A stretch of DNA of 56,216 nt from Aliterella atlantica CENA595. GTDB lineage: Bacteria; Cyanobacteriota; Cyanobacteriia; Cyanobacteriales; Chroococcidiopsidaceae. Position 1 is the first letter of the stretch. Each line of letters opens with the position of its first letter. The stretch is taken from positions 1-56,216 of the forward strand of contig NZ_JYON01000032.1 of the NCBI RefSeq assembly GCF_000952155.1. Reading direction: 5' to 3'. Below the pieces are notes generated by a model, which was not told the origin of the DNA, did no database searches, and saw only the letters and a program-made list of their open reading frames with translations. Shown here piece after piece: positions 43,928 to 53,308 of this stretch. The position numbers and the translations under genes are program-made.

Positions 43928-44611
43928 CTATTTACCTGAACCGTTTTTTCCTAGCGGCGATTGTTCGTAATGTTCTAGCAAGTCTGCTGGATTGTCGTAA
44001 ATTGCCAGCGCATCTGCAAGTTGTGTATCATCAAAGTCTCCACAGCGAAATGCAATTACACCGACACCTGCTTTTGATGCTGCTTCAATGTCGTAAGGCG
44101 TATCGCCCAACATTATTGCTTGTTTAGGTTGCAATTGCCCCTTTTCTAAGGCTGCTTCTACTAAATCTGGCGCAGGCTTGGAGGAATCTGCATCGTCAGA
44201 GGTTGTAGTTGGTTCTTCACCTAATAAATCTTCTACTTCAGCAGCTTTTAACAAGCTTGATAGTTCTTCGCTAGTCGCTGAACTAGCTACTACCAACTTG
44301 AAGCCATCTTGCTTTAGTTTTTGTACCAACTCGCGCGAACCTGGTGCAGGTGCTAAATTTGGACTGAACTTTTCAATAATTAATTCTTTGCGTCTATCAG
44401 CAATTTGTTTGCCTGCTCCTTCTTCGCCTGACAGTTCTGATACCATTCTAGGTACTACTTGATCTCCCCCCATGCCAATTAGAGGACGAACATCTGCAAA
44501 TTTTATTTCGTATCCGTAATCTGCGAACGCTTCTACCCAAGCTTGGGCATGAGCATCGTTACTCAATACTAAAGTACCATCAATATCTAATAGCACGCCT
44601 TGAAGCGCCAT
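43928..44611 (-). CDS. HAD-superfamily phosphatase (phosphoglycolate phosphatase/PGMB-like)
   Basis: 227 residues. The nucleophile motif is D9-I-D11-G-T in LLDIDGTLVLSND, motif II is the VVASSAT segment, and motif IV is IMLGDTPYDIEAA. An alpha-helical cap (about 17-85) places it in the subfamily with phosphoglycolate phosphatases and beta-phosphoglucomutases. In a photosynthetic cell phosphoglycolate is plausible, but the substrate is not determined. It follows the ABC exporter gene by 122 bases on the same strand. Confidence 0.85.
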   Translation of the reverse strand: MALQGVLLDIDGTLVLSNDAHAQAWVEAFADYGYEIKFADVRPLIGMGGDQVVPRMVSELSGEEGAGKQIADRRKELIIEKFSPNLAPAPGSRELVQKLKQDGFKLVVASSATSEELSSLLKAAEVEDLLGEEPTTTSDDADSSKPAPDLVEAALEKGQLQPKQAIMLGDTPYDIEAASKAGVGVIAFRCGDFDDTQLADALAIYDNPADLLEHYEQSPLGKNGSGK

Positions 44612-44733
44612 AATTAACCTCAGCCGTTTTGCTTACATTGCTCAACTTGCATTTCTCAAGTAAACAAAGTCTAGAAGCTATTACATCTACCTTCGGAAAC
44701 ACCATTAAATCGCATTAATTGCTACGAAAACAC

Positions 44734-46458
44734 TTAACTAAACTGCTGGCTGTAATAATGTGCGTATTGTCTTGAAAGTGTTAGCAACTCTTCATGAGTA
44801 CCCGATTCTACTACTTGACCTTTTTCAATTACTAAAATGCGATCGCTTCTTCGCACTGTCGTCAAACGATGAGCAATAATAAATACTGTACGATCGCGCA
44901 TTACTCTTTCTAGTGCTTCTTGGACTAAAGCCTCTGACTCTGAATCTAATGCAGATGTCGCTTCATCTAATATTAGTATCTGCGGATTGAGTAATACAGC
45001 ACGAGCGATCGCAAGTCTTTGTCTTTGTCCGCCTGATAAGTTTACGCCTCTTTCTCCTACCCACGTAAAATATCCATCTGGCAGTTGGCTAATAAATTGG
45101 TGCGCGTTAGCAACTTCGGCGGCGGATTGTACTGCCTCTATATCTAAGTTGGTTTGCCCAAAAGCAATATTTTGGGCGATCGTACCAGAAAATAATACAG
45201 TTTCTTGCGGTACTATGCCAATCTGTCGTCGCAAACTACTTAACGTCACATCAGCAATATTAATACCGTCAATGAAAATTTCGCCAGATGAAGGATTGTA
45301 GAAACGAGGTAAAAGGTTAACTAATGTCGTTTTTCCTGCCCCAGAAGCACCTACTAGGGCGATCGTTTCTCCAGGCAGGGCAAGTAAGCTTAAATCTTTT
45401 AGTACGGGCTGTTCGTGCTTGTAGGCAAAGCTAACGCGACGATATTCTACTTTACCTGTAACTGGAGGAAGTGCGATCGCATTTGGCTTTTCTACTACTG
45501 TTGGCTCAACTGCTAATATTTCAAATACTCGATCTACTGATGCCTCGCCTTGCTTAAACTCGTTATAGTTGTTAGTTACGTGACTAATTGGATCGAGTAA
45601 AGTTACTCCCGCTGTCAAAAAGCTAAAAAACTTTGGTACTGTTAAGTTGCCCTGGGCGATTTGCCAACCACCAATGCACAGCAGTATTAAGATGCTTAAG
45701 GCTTCTAGAAATCCCACAATCGGAATTTGAATAGCCTTCAACCTCTCTGCAGAATACTTCGCTTGACGGCTAGCTTCTGCTTCGTGGCTAAATCTGGCAA
45801 TTTCGTAGTTTTCCGCCGCAAAAGCTTGAACTAACCTAATACCGCTAAATACTTCTGTTAAAATTGCCGACAAGTTAGAGACGCGATTTTGACTGCGGTG
45901 GGAGAATTTACGTAACCTTTCGCCAAACCAACCAATTAATATTCCCATCAACGGCGCAACTATAAGTAAAGCTAGCGTTAGCTGCCAATTGAGGTAGATC
46001 ATGTAGATAGGAATTGCGACTAACTGAAGTACGCAAGGCACAAAGTCATGAAATAGTTTGTTAACTACTTCCCCAACTCTGTCTACATCTTCTGTCAGCC
46101 GATAAGATAAATCCCCAGCTTTGGTAGTTTCAAAGTAACTGAGGTTAAGCTTATGCATGTGGGCGTAAACTTGCTTGCGGACATCTAAAGCAACCTTTAA
46201 CGCTGCTTTCGCCATGAAAATATCTTGCCCAGATTGAGATACACCCCTAACTAAAAATACAGCTAAAGCAACAGCCGCTACTTGAGCGATCGCTTTTACA
46301 TTACCTTGAGCAAACGGAGTTGGCAACTTTCCGGCTAAATAAATCAAGCATAAAGTCGCAATTACATAGCCTAGTATGCAAATAAAGCCTTTAGCGATAG
46401 TTTGCCACTGCGATCGGATATAAGGTAATAATTGCCAGTAGTTAGAACGTTTTTTCAA
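44734..46458 (-). CDS. ABC exporter half-transporter (MsbA/HlyB type)
   Basis: 574 residues with six membrane segments in the first 310 residues and an ATPase domain after it. Walker A is GASGAGKTTL, the signature is LSGGQRQRLAIAR, and Walker B is ILILDEATSALD, with a switch histidine in FIIAHRLTTV. It works as a homodimer; lipids, peptides or drugs are possible cargo. It lies 67 bases downstream of the dedA gene in the same direction. Confidence 0.92.
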   Translation of the reverse strand: MKKRSNYWQLLPYIRSQWQTIAKGFICILGYVIATLCLIYLAGKLPTPFAQGNVKAIAQVAAVALAVFLVRGVSQSGQDIFMAKAALKVALDVRKQVYAHMHKLNLSYFETTKAGDLSYRLTEDVDRVGEVVNKLFHDFVPCVLQLVAIPIYMIYLNWQLTLALLIVAPLMGILIGWFGERLRKFSHRSQNRVSNLSAILTEVFSGIRLVQAFAAENYEIARFSHEAEASRQAKYSAERLKAIQIPIVGFLEALSILILLCIGGWQIAQGNLTVPKFFSFLTAGVTLLDPISHVTNNYNEFKQGEASVDRVFEILAVEPTVVEKPNAIALPPVTGKVEYRRVSFAYKHEQPVLKDLSLLALPGETIALVGASGAGKTTLVNLLPRFYNPSSGEIFIDGINIADVTLSSLRRQIGIVPQETVLFSGTIAQNIAFGQTNLDIEAVQSAAEVANAHQFISQLPDGYFTWVGERGVNLSGGQRQRLAIARAVLLNPQILILDEATSALDSESEALVQEALERVMRDRTVFIIAHRLTTVRRSDRILVIEKGQVVESGTHEELLTLSRQYAHYYSQQFS

Positions 46459-46525
46459 GCTGTACTTCTCAAATATTGATGTCTCGATCTGAAACTATCA
46501 GCTTTAGGCGATTTTGTAACTATAT

Positions 46526-47131
46526 TTAGGTATGACGGCGCATAAGTCTTCTTGCTACCCAGATGCCAAAGGCTGCAACAATTATAGCTAGGACAATTTT
46601 AGATATAGGACCAAGATATTCATCTACCAGTTCGTAATTATCTCCTAGTGCGTAGCCTGCATAAGTAAGGAAGCCTACCCATATTGTCGTGCCAATAGTT
46701 GAATAAAGTAGAAATGGCAGCATATGCATATGACTAATGCCAGCAGGAAGCGAGATTAATGTGCGAACTCCTGGTACGAGACGACACAGAAATACAGCCA
46801 TCCCGCCATGCCTGTCAAACCAGCCTGTAGCTTTGGTAATATCCTTGCTAGATATAGTTAACCATTTACCGTAGCGATCGGCTAAACTCTTTAACCTTTG
46901 CTCTCCTAGTACCTTACCTGCATAGTACCAAGGCAATGCCCCTATAACTGTACCCATTACACCAGCAAACACGGCTGGGGCAAATTCCATCTTACCTTGA
47001 GAAATAGTGAATCCAGCTAGAGGCATGATCAATTCAGAGGGAATAGGCGGAAATAGATTCTCCAAAAACATTAATAGTCCGATTCCCCAGTATCCTAGAG
47101 AAGTCATTGTATTTGTAATCCATTCGACCAT
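46526..47131 (-). CDS. DedA-family membrane protein (SNARE-associated/VTT domain)
   Basis: 201 residues with four to five hydrophobic segments. Family marks are NLFPPIPSELIMPLAGF with the conserved Glu, and FLCRLVPGVRTLISLPAG with the conserved Arg. DedA proteins are lipid flippases or scramblases, for example for undecaprenyl phosphate or phosphatidylethanolamine. The next gene on the strand is an ABC exporter 67 bases on, so the two could share a transcript. The upstream side faces the end of ahcY, with a strong terminator between. Confidence 0.9.
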   Translation of the reverse strand: MVEWITNTMTSLGYWGIGLLMFLENLFPPIPSELIMPLAGFTISQGKMEFAPAVFAGVMGTVIGALPWYYAGKVLGEQRLKSLADRYGKWLTISSKDITKATGWFDRHGGMAVFLCRLVPGVRTLISLPAGISHMHMLPFLLYSTIGTTIWVGFLTYAGYALGDNYELVDEYLGPISKIVLAIIVAAFGIWVARRLMRRHT

Positions 47132-47161
47132 TAATCTATTTCCTTTGCCTCAACAGGTAGT

Positions 47162-47190
47162 AAAAAAGAGACATAGATTGCTATGTCTCT
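47162..47190 (-). terminator. Terminator after ahcY
   Basis: On the minus strand, AGAGACATAG-caat-CTATGTCTCT is a perfect 10-base stem followed by TTTTTTA. It begins about 26 bases after the ahcY stop. Confidence 0.88.
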
Positions 47191-47215
47191 TGTTAAAAGT
47201 CAATGTTACATTAAA

Positions 47216-48493
47216 TTAAGTTCCCGAAGCCCAGGAATTGATATATTCAGTTTGCTCTGGTGTCAGGCTGTCAATGTTGATACCCATTGCTTGTAACTTC
47301 AACTTGGCAATGTTCGCATCTACTTCAACAGGGATAGAGTGCAAGCCTGGTTCTAGTTTGCCTTTGTTTTTGACTAAATATTCGCAAGCTAAAGCTTGGT
47401 TAGCAAAACTCATGTCCATTACTGCGCTAGGATGTCCTTCCGCAGCAGCTAGGTTAATTAGTCTACCTTCACCTAGAACTACTACAGATTTACCGTTGGG
47501 TAATTGATACTGTTGGGTAAAGTTGCGTACTTCTTTGACTTCTTTGGCTGTTGCACCTAAAGATTTTAGATCGATTTCAATGTCAAAGTGACCGGAATTA
47601 CAAACGATCGCACCGTCTTTCATCACTTCAAAGTGTTCGGCGCGAATTACGTGCTTGTTGCCAGTAACCGTAATAAATATATCACCTTGAGGGGCTGCTT
47701 CTGCCATCGGCATGACTCTAAAGCCGTCCATAACCGCCTCAATTGCCCGAATAGGATCGATTTCGGTAACAATTATATTACCGCCTAGTCCCCGCGCCCG
47801 CAGCGCTGTACCTTTACCGCACCAGCCGTAACCTGCAACGACAATTGTTTTACCTGCTAGCAAAATATTGGTAGCGCGGATGATTCCATCTAATGTAGAT
47901 TGTCCCGTTCCATAACGGTTGTCAAAGAAATGTTTGGTATCGGCATCATTAACATTCATTGCTGGAAATGTCAATACCCCATCTTTGAACATCGCTTTGA
48001 GGCGGACAATTCCGGTAGTAGTTTCTTCAGTTGTACCGATTAAGTCAGCAATTTGCTCTTGACGTTCTTGGATTAAAGTCGCAACAACATCGCTACCATC
48101 GTCAATAATTACATTAGGACGGTGATCTAACGCTGTTTGTACGTGGCGGTGATAAGTTTCATTATCTTCGCCTTTGATAGCAAATACAGGAATTTCGTGG
48201 TCGGCTACTAAGCAAGCAGCTACGTCATCTTGAGTAGAAAGAGGATTGCTAGCAATCAATAAAGCATCTGCACCGCCAGCTTTAAGAGCGATCGCTAAAT
48301 GTGCCGTTTCTGTGGTAACGTGGCAGCAAGCAACTAAGCGAATACCCGCAAAAGGCTTTTCTTGGGCAAAGCGATCGCGAATTTGTTTGAGAACTGGCAT
48401 TTCCCGCCCAGCCCATTCAATCCGCTGTCTGCCTAAAGGCGCTAGGGATAAGTCTTTTACTTCATGTTTTATACGTGTAGAGGTTGCAGTCAT
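47216..48493 (-). CDS. ahcY: Adenosylhomocysteinase (S-adenosyl-L-homocysteine hydrolase)
   Basis: 425 residues. The enzyme splits S-adenosylhomocysteine into adenosine and homocysteine in the methyl cycle. Visible segments are RLVACCHVTTETAHLAIAL, NVNDADTKHFFDNRYGTGQS, the NAD motif VVAGYGWCGKGTALRARG, and ICNSGHFDIEID. This is the shorter, bacterial/archaeal form lacking the 40-residue insert. The C-terminal sequence EQTEYINSWASGT ends without the classical KPxxYRY motif, which fits this form. It is monocistronic, with a terminator after it. I see no riboswitch in the 65 bases before the divergent MscS gene. Confidence 0.95.
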   Translation of the reverse strand: MTATSTRIKHEVKDLSLAPLGRQRIEWAGREMPVLKQIRDRFAQEKPFAGIRLVACCHVTTETAHLAIALKAGGADALLIASNPLSTQDDVAACLVADHEIPVFAIKGEDNETYHRHVQTALDHRPNVIIDDGSDVVATLIQERQEQIADLIGTTEETTTGIVRLKAMFKDGVLTFPAMNVNDADTKHFFDNRYGTGQSTLDGIIRATNILLAGKTIVVAGYGWCGKGTALRARGLGGNIIVTEIDPIRAIEAVMDGFRVMPMAEAAPQGDIFITVTGNKHVIRAEHFEVMKDGAIVCNSGHFDIEIDLKSLGATAKEVKEVRNFTQQYQLPNGKSVVVLGEGRLINLAAAEGHPSAVMDMSFANQALACEYLVKNKGKLEPGLHSIPVEVDANIAKLKLQAMGINIDSLTPEQTEYINSWASGT

Positions 48494-48603
48494 TAAGAAG
48501 ATTCCTTAAATACTTTCACTAAATAGTCTCACCTAGCTTAACCGTATTCACTAAGATTGTGAACATCTATCATAATCTAGGGTACTTAAAAGGAGGTGTC
48601 ATA

Positions 48604-50271
48604 ATGCGATTTATATCTAGGGCGATCGCACCCAAAAAAGCTGCTTGCGTTAGTATGGGAGCAATTGCACTCACTATCTTAGTTATCTCTCCTGCATCAG
48701 CGCAGATAACTATCCCAGATATATTTGGTAATTCCAATTCTCCGCAGCCAAGTCCTAGCAGCCAACCTGTTGATGCTTGGGTAAGGCTAGACGGGCGACG
48801 TTTATTTAAAATTACAGCTACAGATAGAAATTCTTTGTTGCAGCGCTTGGCAACAGTTGAAACGCGATTGCGGACGATTAGCCAGCAATACTTTGCTGGT
48901 AATGCCGCAGATATTAACGTTGAGCCGCAGCTTAACAAAAACAATAAGAATTCTCGCGATATTGTGGTCGATAACCAAACCTTACTGACCATTACGCCTC
49001 AAGATGCCAAATTGCAGGGAGAATCTGATGTAGATAAGTATGCTCAAACTATTGCTACATCTTTAGAACAAGAATTAAAAACAGCAAAACAAGAACGTCA
49101 AGCCAGCTATTTGCGGACTCAAGGAGCGATCGCTGGGGGAATTCTCTGCGGCATGGTTTTAACTAGCTGGGCAATTCGCCGCTGGCAACATCGGATAAAG
49201 CTGCCACCTATACCTATGGCTACTATGTCTACATCTGATGCTGTAAGCACGCAGTTAAGCCAGCAGCAACAGCGAAATATTCAAGAAATACGTCAACGGC
49301 TTTCGCAACTTGCTCAAGCGGTTGTTTGGGGTGGTGGTACGCTGCTAATTTTAAGACTATTTCCCTACACGCGGATAGTACCCGTATGGCTTTTCATGGT
49401 TTTGAAAGATCCGATGATGGTAGGACTGGTAGCGTTAGGAACTTATGTGGTTATCCGCCTGAGTTATGTTTTGATCGATCGCTCTACTTCAGTTTTAGTC
49501 AATAATACGCTGATGCTGACGCAAGAAGATTCGCTGCGTTTGCAACTGCGAGTAGCGACAATTTCTGGCGTAACTAAAAGTATTGCTACTTTAAGCGGGT
49601 TTACCATCGGTGCGCTAGTTGCTTTATCTGTTTTAGGCGTGAATATTGTACCGATTTTAACTGGTGCTAGTTTAATTGGTGTCGGTATCTCTTTGGCATC
49701 GCAGAATCTAATCAAGGATGCAATCAATGGCTTTTTGATCATCTTAGAAGATCAGTATGCGATCGGCGATGTCATTAATGTCGGTACTTTTGGCGGTTTA
49801 GTGGAAAACTTAAATCTGCGGATTACTCAGTTGCGAGACTCTGAGGGACGTTTGATTACGATTCCTAATAGCGAAATTAAGACTGTAGCCAATCTTTCTA
49901 GTCGATGGTCGCGTGCCGATCTCAATATTCCTATTTCTTACAATACTGATATTGATGCAGCTTTAAATTTAATTAAGTCTATCGGCTTGGGGATGGATGG
50001 CGAAACGCAGTGGCAAGACTACATTTTGGAACCTCCTCAAGTATTAGGAGTAGAACAATTTAGCGATCGCGGTTTGATGATTCGCGTCTGGATTAAAACT
50101 CAACCTCTCAAGCAGTGGGAGGTAGCTAGGGAGTACCGCCGCCGCATCAAAATTGCTTTTGATAGTGCAGGAATTGATATCCCACTGCCGCAACAATCTG
50201 TCTGGTTAAACGAGCCTGGCGAATTGTCTAAAGCTCCTAATGATGGTAAAAAGCTGCCCAAAGAGCGTTAA
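48604..50271 (+). CDS. MscS-family mechanosensitive channel
   Basis: 555 residues. A signal peptide ends near PASAQ (about residue 35). A periplasmic domain follows to about 180, then three to four membrane segments. The pore helix and first beta segment are GASLIGVGISLASQNLIKDA and LIILEDQYAIGDVI, the MscS core, with the C-terminal beta domain after it. The start at 48604 (MRFISRAIAPKKAA) is supported by AGGAGG at 48591-48596; the frame is open 15 codons further upstream. The large periplasmic domain places it among the plant/cyanobacterial MSL-like members. It is divergent from ahcY. Confidence 0.9.
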   Translation: MRFISRAIAPKKAACVSMGAIALTILVISPASAQITIPDIFGNSNSPQPSPSSQPVDAWVRLDGRRLFKITATDRNSLLQRLATVETRLRTISQQYFAGNAADINVEPQLNKNNKNSRDIVVDNQTLLTITPQDAKLQGESDVDKYAQTIATSLEQELKTAKQERQASYLRTQGAIAGGILCGMVLTSWAIRRWQHRIKLPPIPMATMSTSDAVSTQLSQQQQRNIQEIRQRLSQLAQAVVWGGGTLLILRLFPYTRIVPVWLFMVLKDPMMVGLVALGTYVVIRLSYVLIDRSTSVLVNNTLMLTQEDSLRLQLRVATISGVTKSIATLSGFTIGALVALSVLGVNIVPILTGASLIGVGISLASQNLIKDAINGFLIILEDQYAIGDVINVGTFGGLVENLNLRITQLRDSEGRLITIPNSEIKTVANLSSRWSRADLNIPISYNTDIDAALNLIKSIGLGMDGETQWQDYILEPPQVLGVEQFSDRGLMIRVWIKTQPLKQWEVAREYRRRIKIAFDSAGIDIPLPQQSVWLNEPGELSKAPNDGKKLPKER

Positions 50272-50381
50272 TTTACTACTCTATTTAGTACAGATGTACT
50301 ATAATATAGAGGTAGGGTCGTGAAGCTAGTTTTGCTCAGTGGCTCTGTAGGTTCTGATAGATAAATGCAAGCTTTTGACTT

Positions 50382-50651
50382 ATGACCAAGCACTATATTC
50401 TCAATTTAAACCCAACTGCCAAGCATGAATGGGATCGTTGCAGCCTCAGAGATCCAATTACAGCCAAGCGCCCAGAACTTGCTAAGTTAATTGCTGATGC
50501 TATTGGCGCGGAACCTGGCAGTTACTTAGTGTCTGTAAACATCGAAATCAACGTACTAGAGCAAGTACCAATGGCGCACGCCGAGCAACTACCATTGAGT
50601 GCGGCAGCAGTAACCCCTGCTCATCCACAATTGCAAGAGTTAGTCGCCTAA
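50382..50651 (+). CDS. Small hypothetical protein (89 aa)
   Basis: Not recognised. It is soluble, with MTKHYILNLNPTAKHEWDRC and GSYLVSVNIEINVLEQVPMA as the notable stretches, and an alanine/proline-rich tail. It lies 110 bases after the MscS gene and 42 bases before another small gene, so it may be in a three-gene unit with 50694 and perhaps 51191. Confidence 0.55.
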   Translation: MTKHYILNLNPTAKHEWDRCSLRDPITAKRPELAKLIADAIGAEPGSYLVSVNIEINVLEQVPMAHAEQLPLSAAAVTPAHPQLQELVA

Positions 50652-50693
50652 TCTTATTCCATTTTAACTACTGCAAGTTCGCAGCCAGCATAT

Positions 50694-51071
50694 ATGATGA
50701 CAATGCAACTTAGTCATTACCCAGGAGCGATCGCAGAAGCGGCGCAAAGGGTAAATGAGCTAGATTCGGAAATTATGGCAGTACAACAACTACTCAATCG
50801 AGTAGAAGGTAATGCAGATCGGATATCGGCTTTCGATATAGATTTAAAAAACGACGCTCAACGCAGATCGCGGCGGTTTGAAGTGCTGCTGACAGATAGG
50901 GAGTACCAAACAGCAACTAATACTCTAATGCGTTTGACAGCAGAGAAAGCCAATGCTTTAGCTCACCTAGAATACCTCCGCAACCAGTTTAGCGTTGCCA
51001 AGTTAGAGACAAGACGCGCGATCGCTCAACAACTAACAGACTTTGAATCGCGCGAATTAGTTGGCTTGTAA
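50694..51071 (+). CDS. Small coiled-coil hypothetical protein (125 aa)
   Basis: Not recognised. The whole protein is predicted helical, with heptad-like spacing from AAQRVNELDSEIMAVQQLLN to TAEKANALAHLEYLRNQFSV. The centre (SAFDIDLKNDAQRRSRRFEV) may be a loop. It follows the 89-aa gene by 42 bases; a terminator follows it at 51099-51129, so the transcript probably ends here. An ATG two codons into the frame is an equally good start. Confidence 0.6.
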   Translation: MMTMQLSHYPGAIAEAAQRVNELDSEIMAVQQLLNRVEGNADRISAFDIDLKNDAQRRSRRFEVLLTDREYQTATNTLMRLTAEKANALAHLEYLRNQFSVAKLETRRAIAQQLTDFESRELVGL

Positions 51072-51098
51072 TTAAATAAATAAAGCTTATGCTCCGAC

Positions 51099-51129
51099 AG
51101 CAGTGGAAAGATCGACTCCACTGCTTTTT
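51099..51129 (+). terminator. Rho-independent terminator
   Basis: AGCAGTGGA-aagatcgac-TCCACTGCT is a perfect 9-base stem followed by a run of five T. It ends the 50382-51071 unit. Confidence 0.88.
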
Positions 51130-51190
51130 GTTTGCCAATTATTCCTTAAGTCCGTCAAAATTAAAATTACCTGACTTAAGTGTGGAAGCT

Positions 51191-51583
51191 ATGACTCAAG
51201 TTACGCAAGAAGATATTGCTAGATTTCAGGAGCAATTAGGAGACTATCCTGATGCGATCGCTGCTTTAAGAGAAATTGAAGATTGCGAAGGCAATTTAGA
51301 AGATGCAGCAGTGGTATTAGCAATTAGAGTAGGGCAGCAACCAGATATAGCAAATGCAGAATGGTTAGATAGTTTGGCAAAGAAGTGTCGCGCTGCTATT
51401 TGCGCTGAGGAATTTAGAAGTAGCTTGTTCGCAAACAATTTTGCCCCAGTGGTGGGACATCTAGCAGCAACAAAGCTTTGCCCAGCTTTATTAGTAACTC
51501 CCGTTCTCATGTATGTAATCCAACAAGGCATAGACAGCTTTTGCGAACCTTTGGATACTGTATCTGAACATCTAAGTCTTTAA
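51191..51583 (+). CDS. Small hypothetical protein (130 aa)
   Basis: Not recognised. The start at ATG 51191 (MTQVTQEDIARFQEQL) is preferred, because the longer frame from 51089 runs through the terminator hairpin. The protein is helical and acidic: YPDAIAALREIEDCEGNLED, then AVVLAIRVGQQPD and EWLDSLAKKCRAA. It resembles no family I can name. It lies between the terminator and an alpha/beta hydrolase gene, 56 bases upstream of that gene, so it may be co-transcribed with it. Confidence 0.55.
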   Translation: MTQVTQEDIARFQEQLGDYPDAIAALREIEDCEGNLEDAAVVLAIRVGQQPDIANAEWLDSLAKKCRAAICAEEFRSSLFANNFAPVVGHLAATKLCPALLVTPVLMYVIQQGIDSFCEPLDTVSEHLSL

Positions 51584-51639
51584 GCTACAAAGACTCATAC
51601 TGTTAAGGGTAAGAGTAAAAATTCTAAATACTTAGCGAC

Positions 51640-52623
51640 ATGAGTGTTAAAGCAATTTTTCAAGCTGTCAAAGTCGAAAACGCTTCCTCTCCCTACGACA
51701 CTATTCATCTGAAAATTTTCTATCCAGCCCAGGTATTAGGAAGTCACCCAGAACAAAACAGGGGCATTTTTCCAGCCGACTCTCAACACGCTCCTTTTAA
51801 AGTTGCGATCTTCTTCAATGGCATCAATTGTGGAATTGATTCGTATCAATGGCTTGCTGTTAAATTGGCAGAACGCGGGCTTGTAGTAGTAACGTTTTCT
51901 TGGGTTGCCCAAAACTTCCCTGGAATAGTAGCTATTACTCCAGGTGTTGATCTGAAAAACTTAACTCCAAATACTTATGGTAAAAGTCCAACAGCTTCAG
52001 CTTTGCCAACACTGCTAGCAGCATTAGAAAGTTTGCAATCTACGGGCGTATTGGCAGGAATGCTTGACTTACAGCACGTTATATTAGGCGGGCATTCTGC
52101 TGGAGGTAGAGTTGCGATCGAAAATGCCAATCCACAATTTTTTCCTCAAGTTGTAGCTGCATTCTCCTATGGCGCACATTCAGCCGCAGTTATGCAGTTA
52201 GGTTATGATGCAGGCATAATCTTACCTTTACCTGATGTTTTACCGCTAATGCTGATTGGCGGAACCTGCGATGGAGTAATTGCTAATAATGGCGCTCTTT
52301 ACGGAGTAACTTGGGAGGATGCTACTATTCCAGTTAAACGCACATTTACTGAAGCGATCGCTGGTGGTAGAAATGATAGCTATCTACTGCTGCTAGAAGG
52401 AGCAAACCATTTCTCTATTACTCATCCCAAAGATGACACTACAGGTACAGCTTGGCTAGATTTTCCAGCTACCCAACCAGAAGAGGAAGTGCGAAATAAG
52501 ATAGTGGAAGCAATTGGCTTATTTATCGATGCTCATGTTCGTTCTCAAACTACAGCTTTGGAAGCTCTAAATCAGCTATTAAAATCTCATCAGCAAGGAA
52601 TTGCATCTTTTGAGCGCAAGTAG
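51640..52623 (+). CDS. Alpha/beta hydrolase (chlorophyllase/dienelactone-hydrolase-like)
   Basis: 327 residues. The nucleophile elbow is GGHSAGGRVAIEN (Ser in GHSAG). The acid is probably Asp in GTCDGVIANNG and the histidine is in EGANHFSITHP, giving the triad. The oxyanion region is KVAIFFNGINCG. There is no signal peptide. Members related in sequence include chlorophyllase- and PHA-type esterases, but substrate is unknown. The end is helical and contains QLLKSHQQGIASF. Confidence 0.8.
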   Translation: MSVKAIFQAVKVENASSPYDTIHLKIFYPAQVLGSHPEQNRGIFPADSQHAPFKVAIFFNGINCGIDSYQWLAVKLAERGLVVVTFSWVAQNFPGIVAITPGVDLKNLTPNTYGKSPTASALPTLLAALESLQSTGVLAGMLDLQHVILGGHSAGGRVAIENANPQFFPQVVAAFSYGAHSAAVMQLGYDAGIILPLPDVLPLMLIGGTCDGVIANNGALYGVTWEDATIPVKRTFTEAIAGGRNDSYLLLLEGANHFSITHPKDDTTGTAWLDFPATQPEEEVRNKIVEAIGLFIDAHVRSQTTALEALNQLLKSHQQGIASFERK

Positions 52624-52744
52624 CTCGCACTTTTGAGAAGGCTTAAAAATTTCCTTTAATAGCAAGGCGATCGCATTATTGTTAACTTAGAGATTGTTTC
52701 CCAGATCGAGCGCTCCTCGCATACTCTATTTAGCTTCATAACTC

Positions 52745-53281
52745 ATGGCTGAAATACTAGAAGTCATCCAACTAGGACATCCTTTACTCCGTTCTCAAGC
52801 TCAGTTAGTCGAAGATATTAAATCTTCACGCATTCAGAAATTAGTCGATAACTTAATTGCTACCGTCATCCAGGTTAATGGAGTAGGAATTGCTGCGCCG
52901 CAAGTGCAATCGAGCGATCGCATATTTATTGTAGCTTCTCGCCCCAACCCCAGATATCCTAACGCTCCAGAAATGGAACCTACCCCAATGATTAATCCCA
53001 AGATCCTAGCAAGTTCAACAGAGGTAGCCAAAGGATGGGAAGGTTGTTTGAGTATTCCAGGGATTAGAGGCTTAGTTCCCAGACACCAAGCTATCGAAAT
53101 CGAGTATAGCGATCGCAATGGCAAATTGCACAAACAAGAACTAACAGATTTTGTCGCTCGTATCTTCCAACACGAACTCGATCATCTAGATGGCATAGTA
53201 TTTGTAGATCGCTTGCAAAGTACCTACGATCTCATTACAGAGCAAGAATATCAGAAGCTATTAGCTGCCAACACTCCTTAA
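52745..53281 (+). CDS. def: Peptide deformylase
   Basis: 178 residues. The three family motifs are intact: GVGIAAPQ (46-53), EGCLS (99-103, metal ligand Cys101) and QHELDH with H143-E144 and H147. The enzyme removes the formyl group from new proteins. PRHQAIEIEYSDRNG and DHLDGIVFVDRL are usual. It is monocistronic and converges on argS. Confidence 0.95.
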   Translation: MAEILEVIQLGHPLLRSQAQLVEDIKSSRIQKLVDNLIATVIQVNGVGIAAPQVQSSDRIFIVASRPNPRYPNAPEMEPTPMINPKILASSTEVAKGWEGCLSIPGIRGLVPRHQAIEIEYSDRNGKLHKQELTDFVARIFQHELDHLDGIVFVDRLQSTYDLITEQEYQKLLAANTP

Positions 53282-53308
53282 CAAAGCTTTGTGAGATTTT
53301 TGCAAGTT

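Noticed and set aside
43825..44127. Open frame on the plus strand over the end of the HAD gene
   Set aside because: It is antisense to a clear HAD phosphatase and begins within a dispersed repeat.
48494..48603. SAH/SAM riboswitch upstream of ahcY
   Set aside because: The short divergent gap shows no paired structure or conserved riboswitch core that I can see.
51089..51190. Longer start for the 130-aa gene
   Set aside because: The frame would cross a perfect terminator stem with a T-run at 51099-51129.
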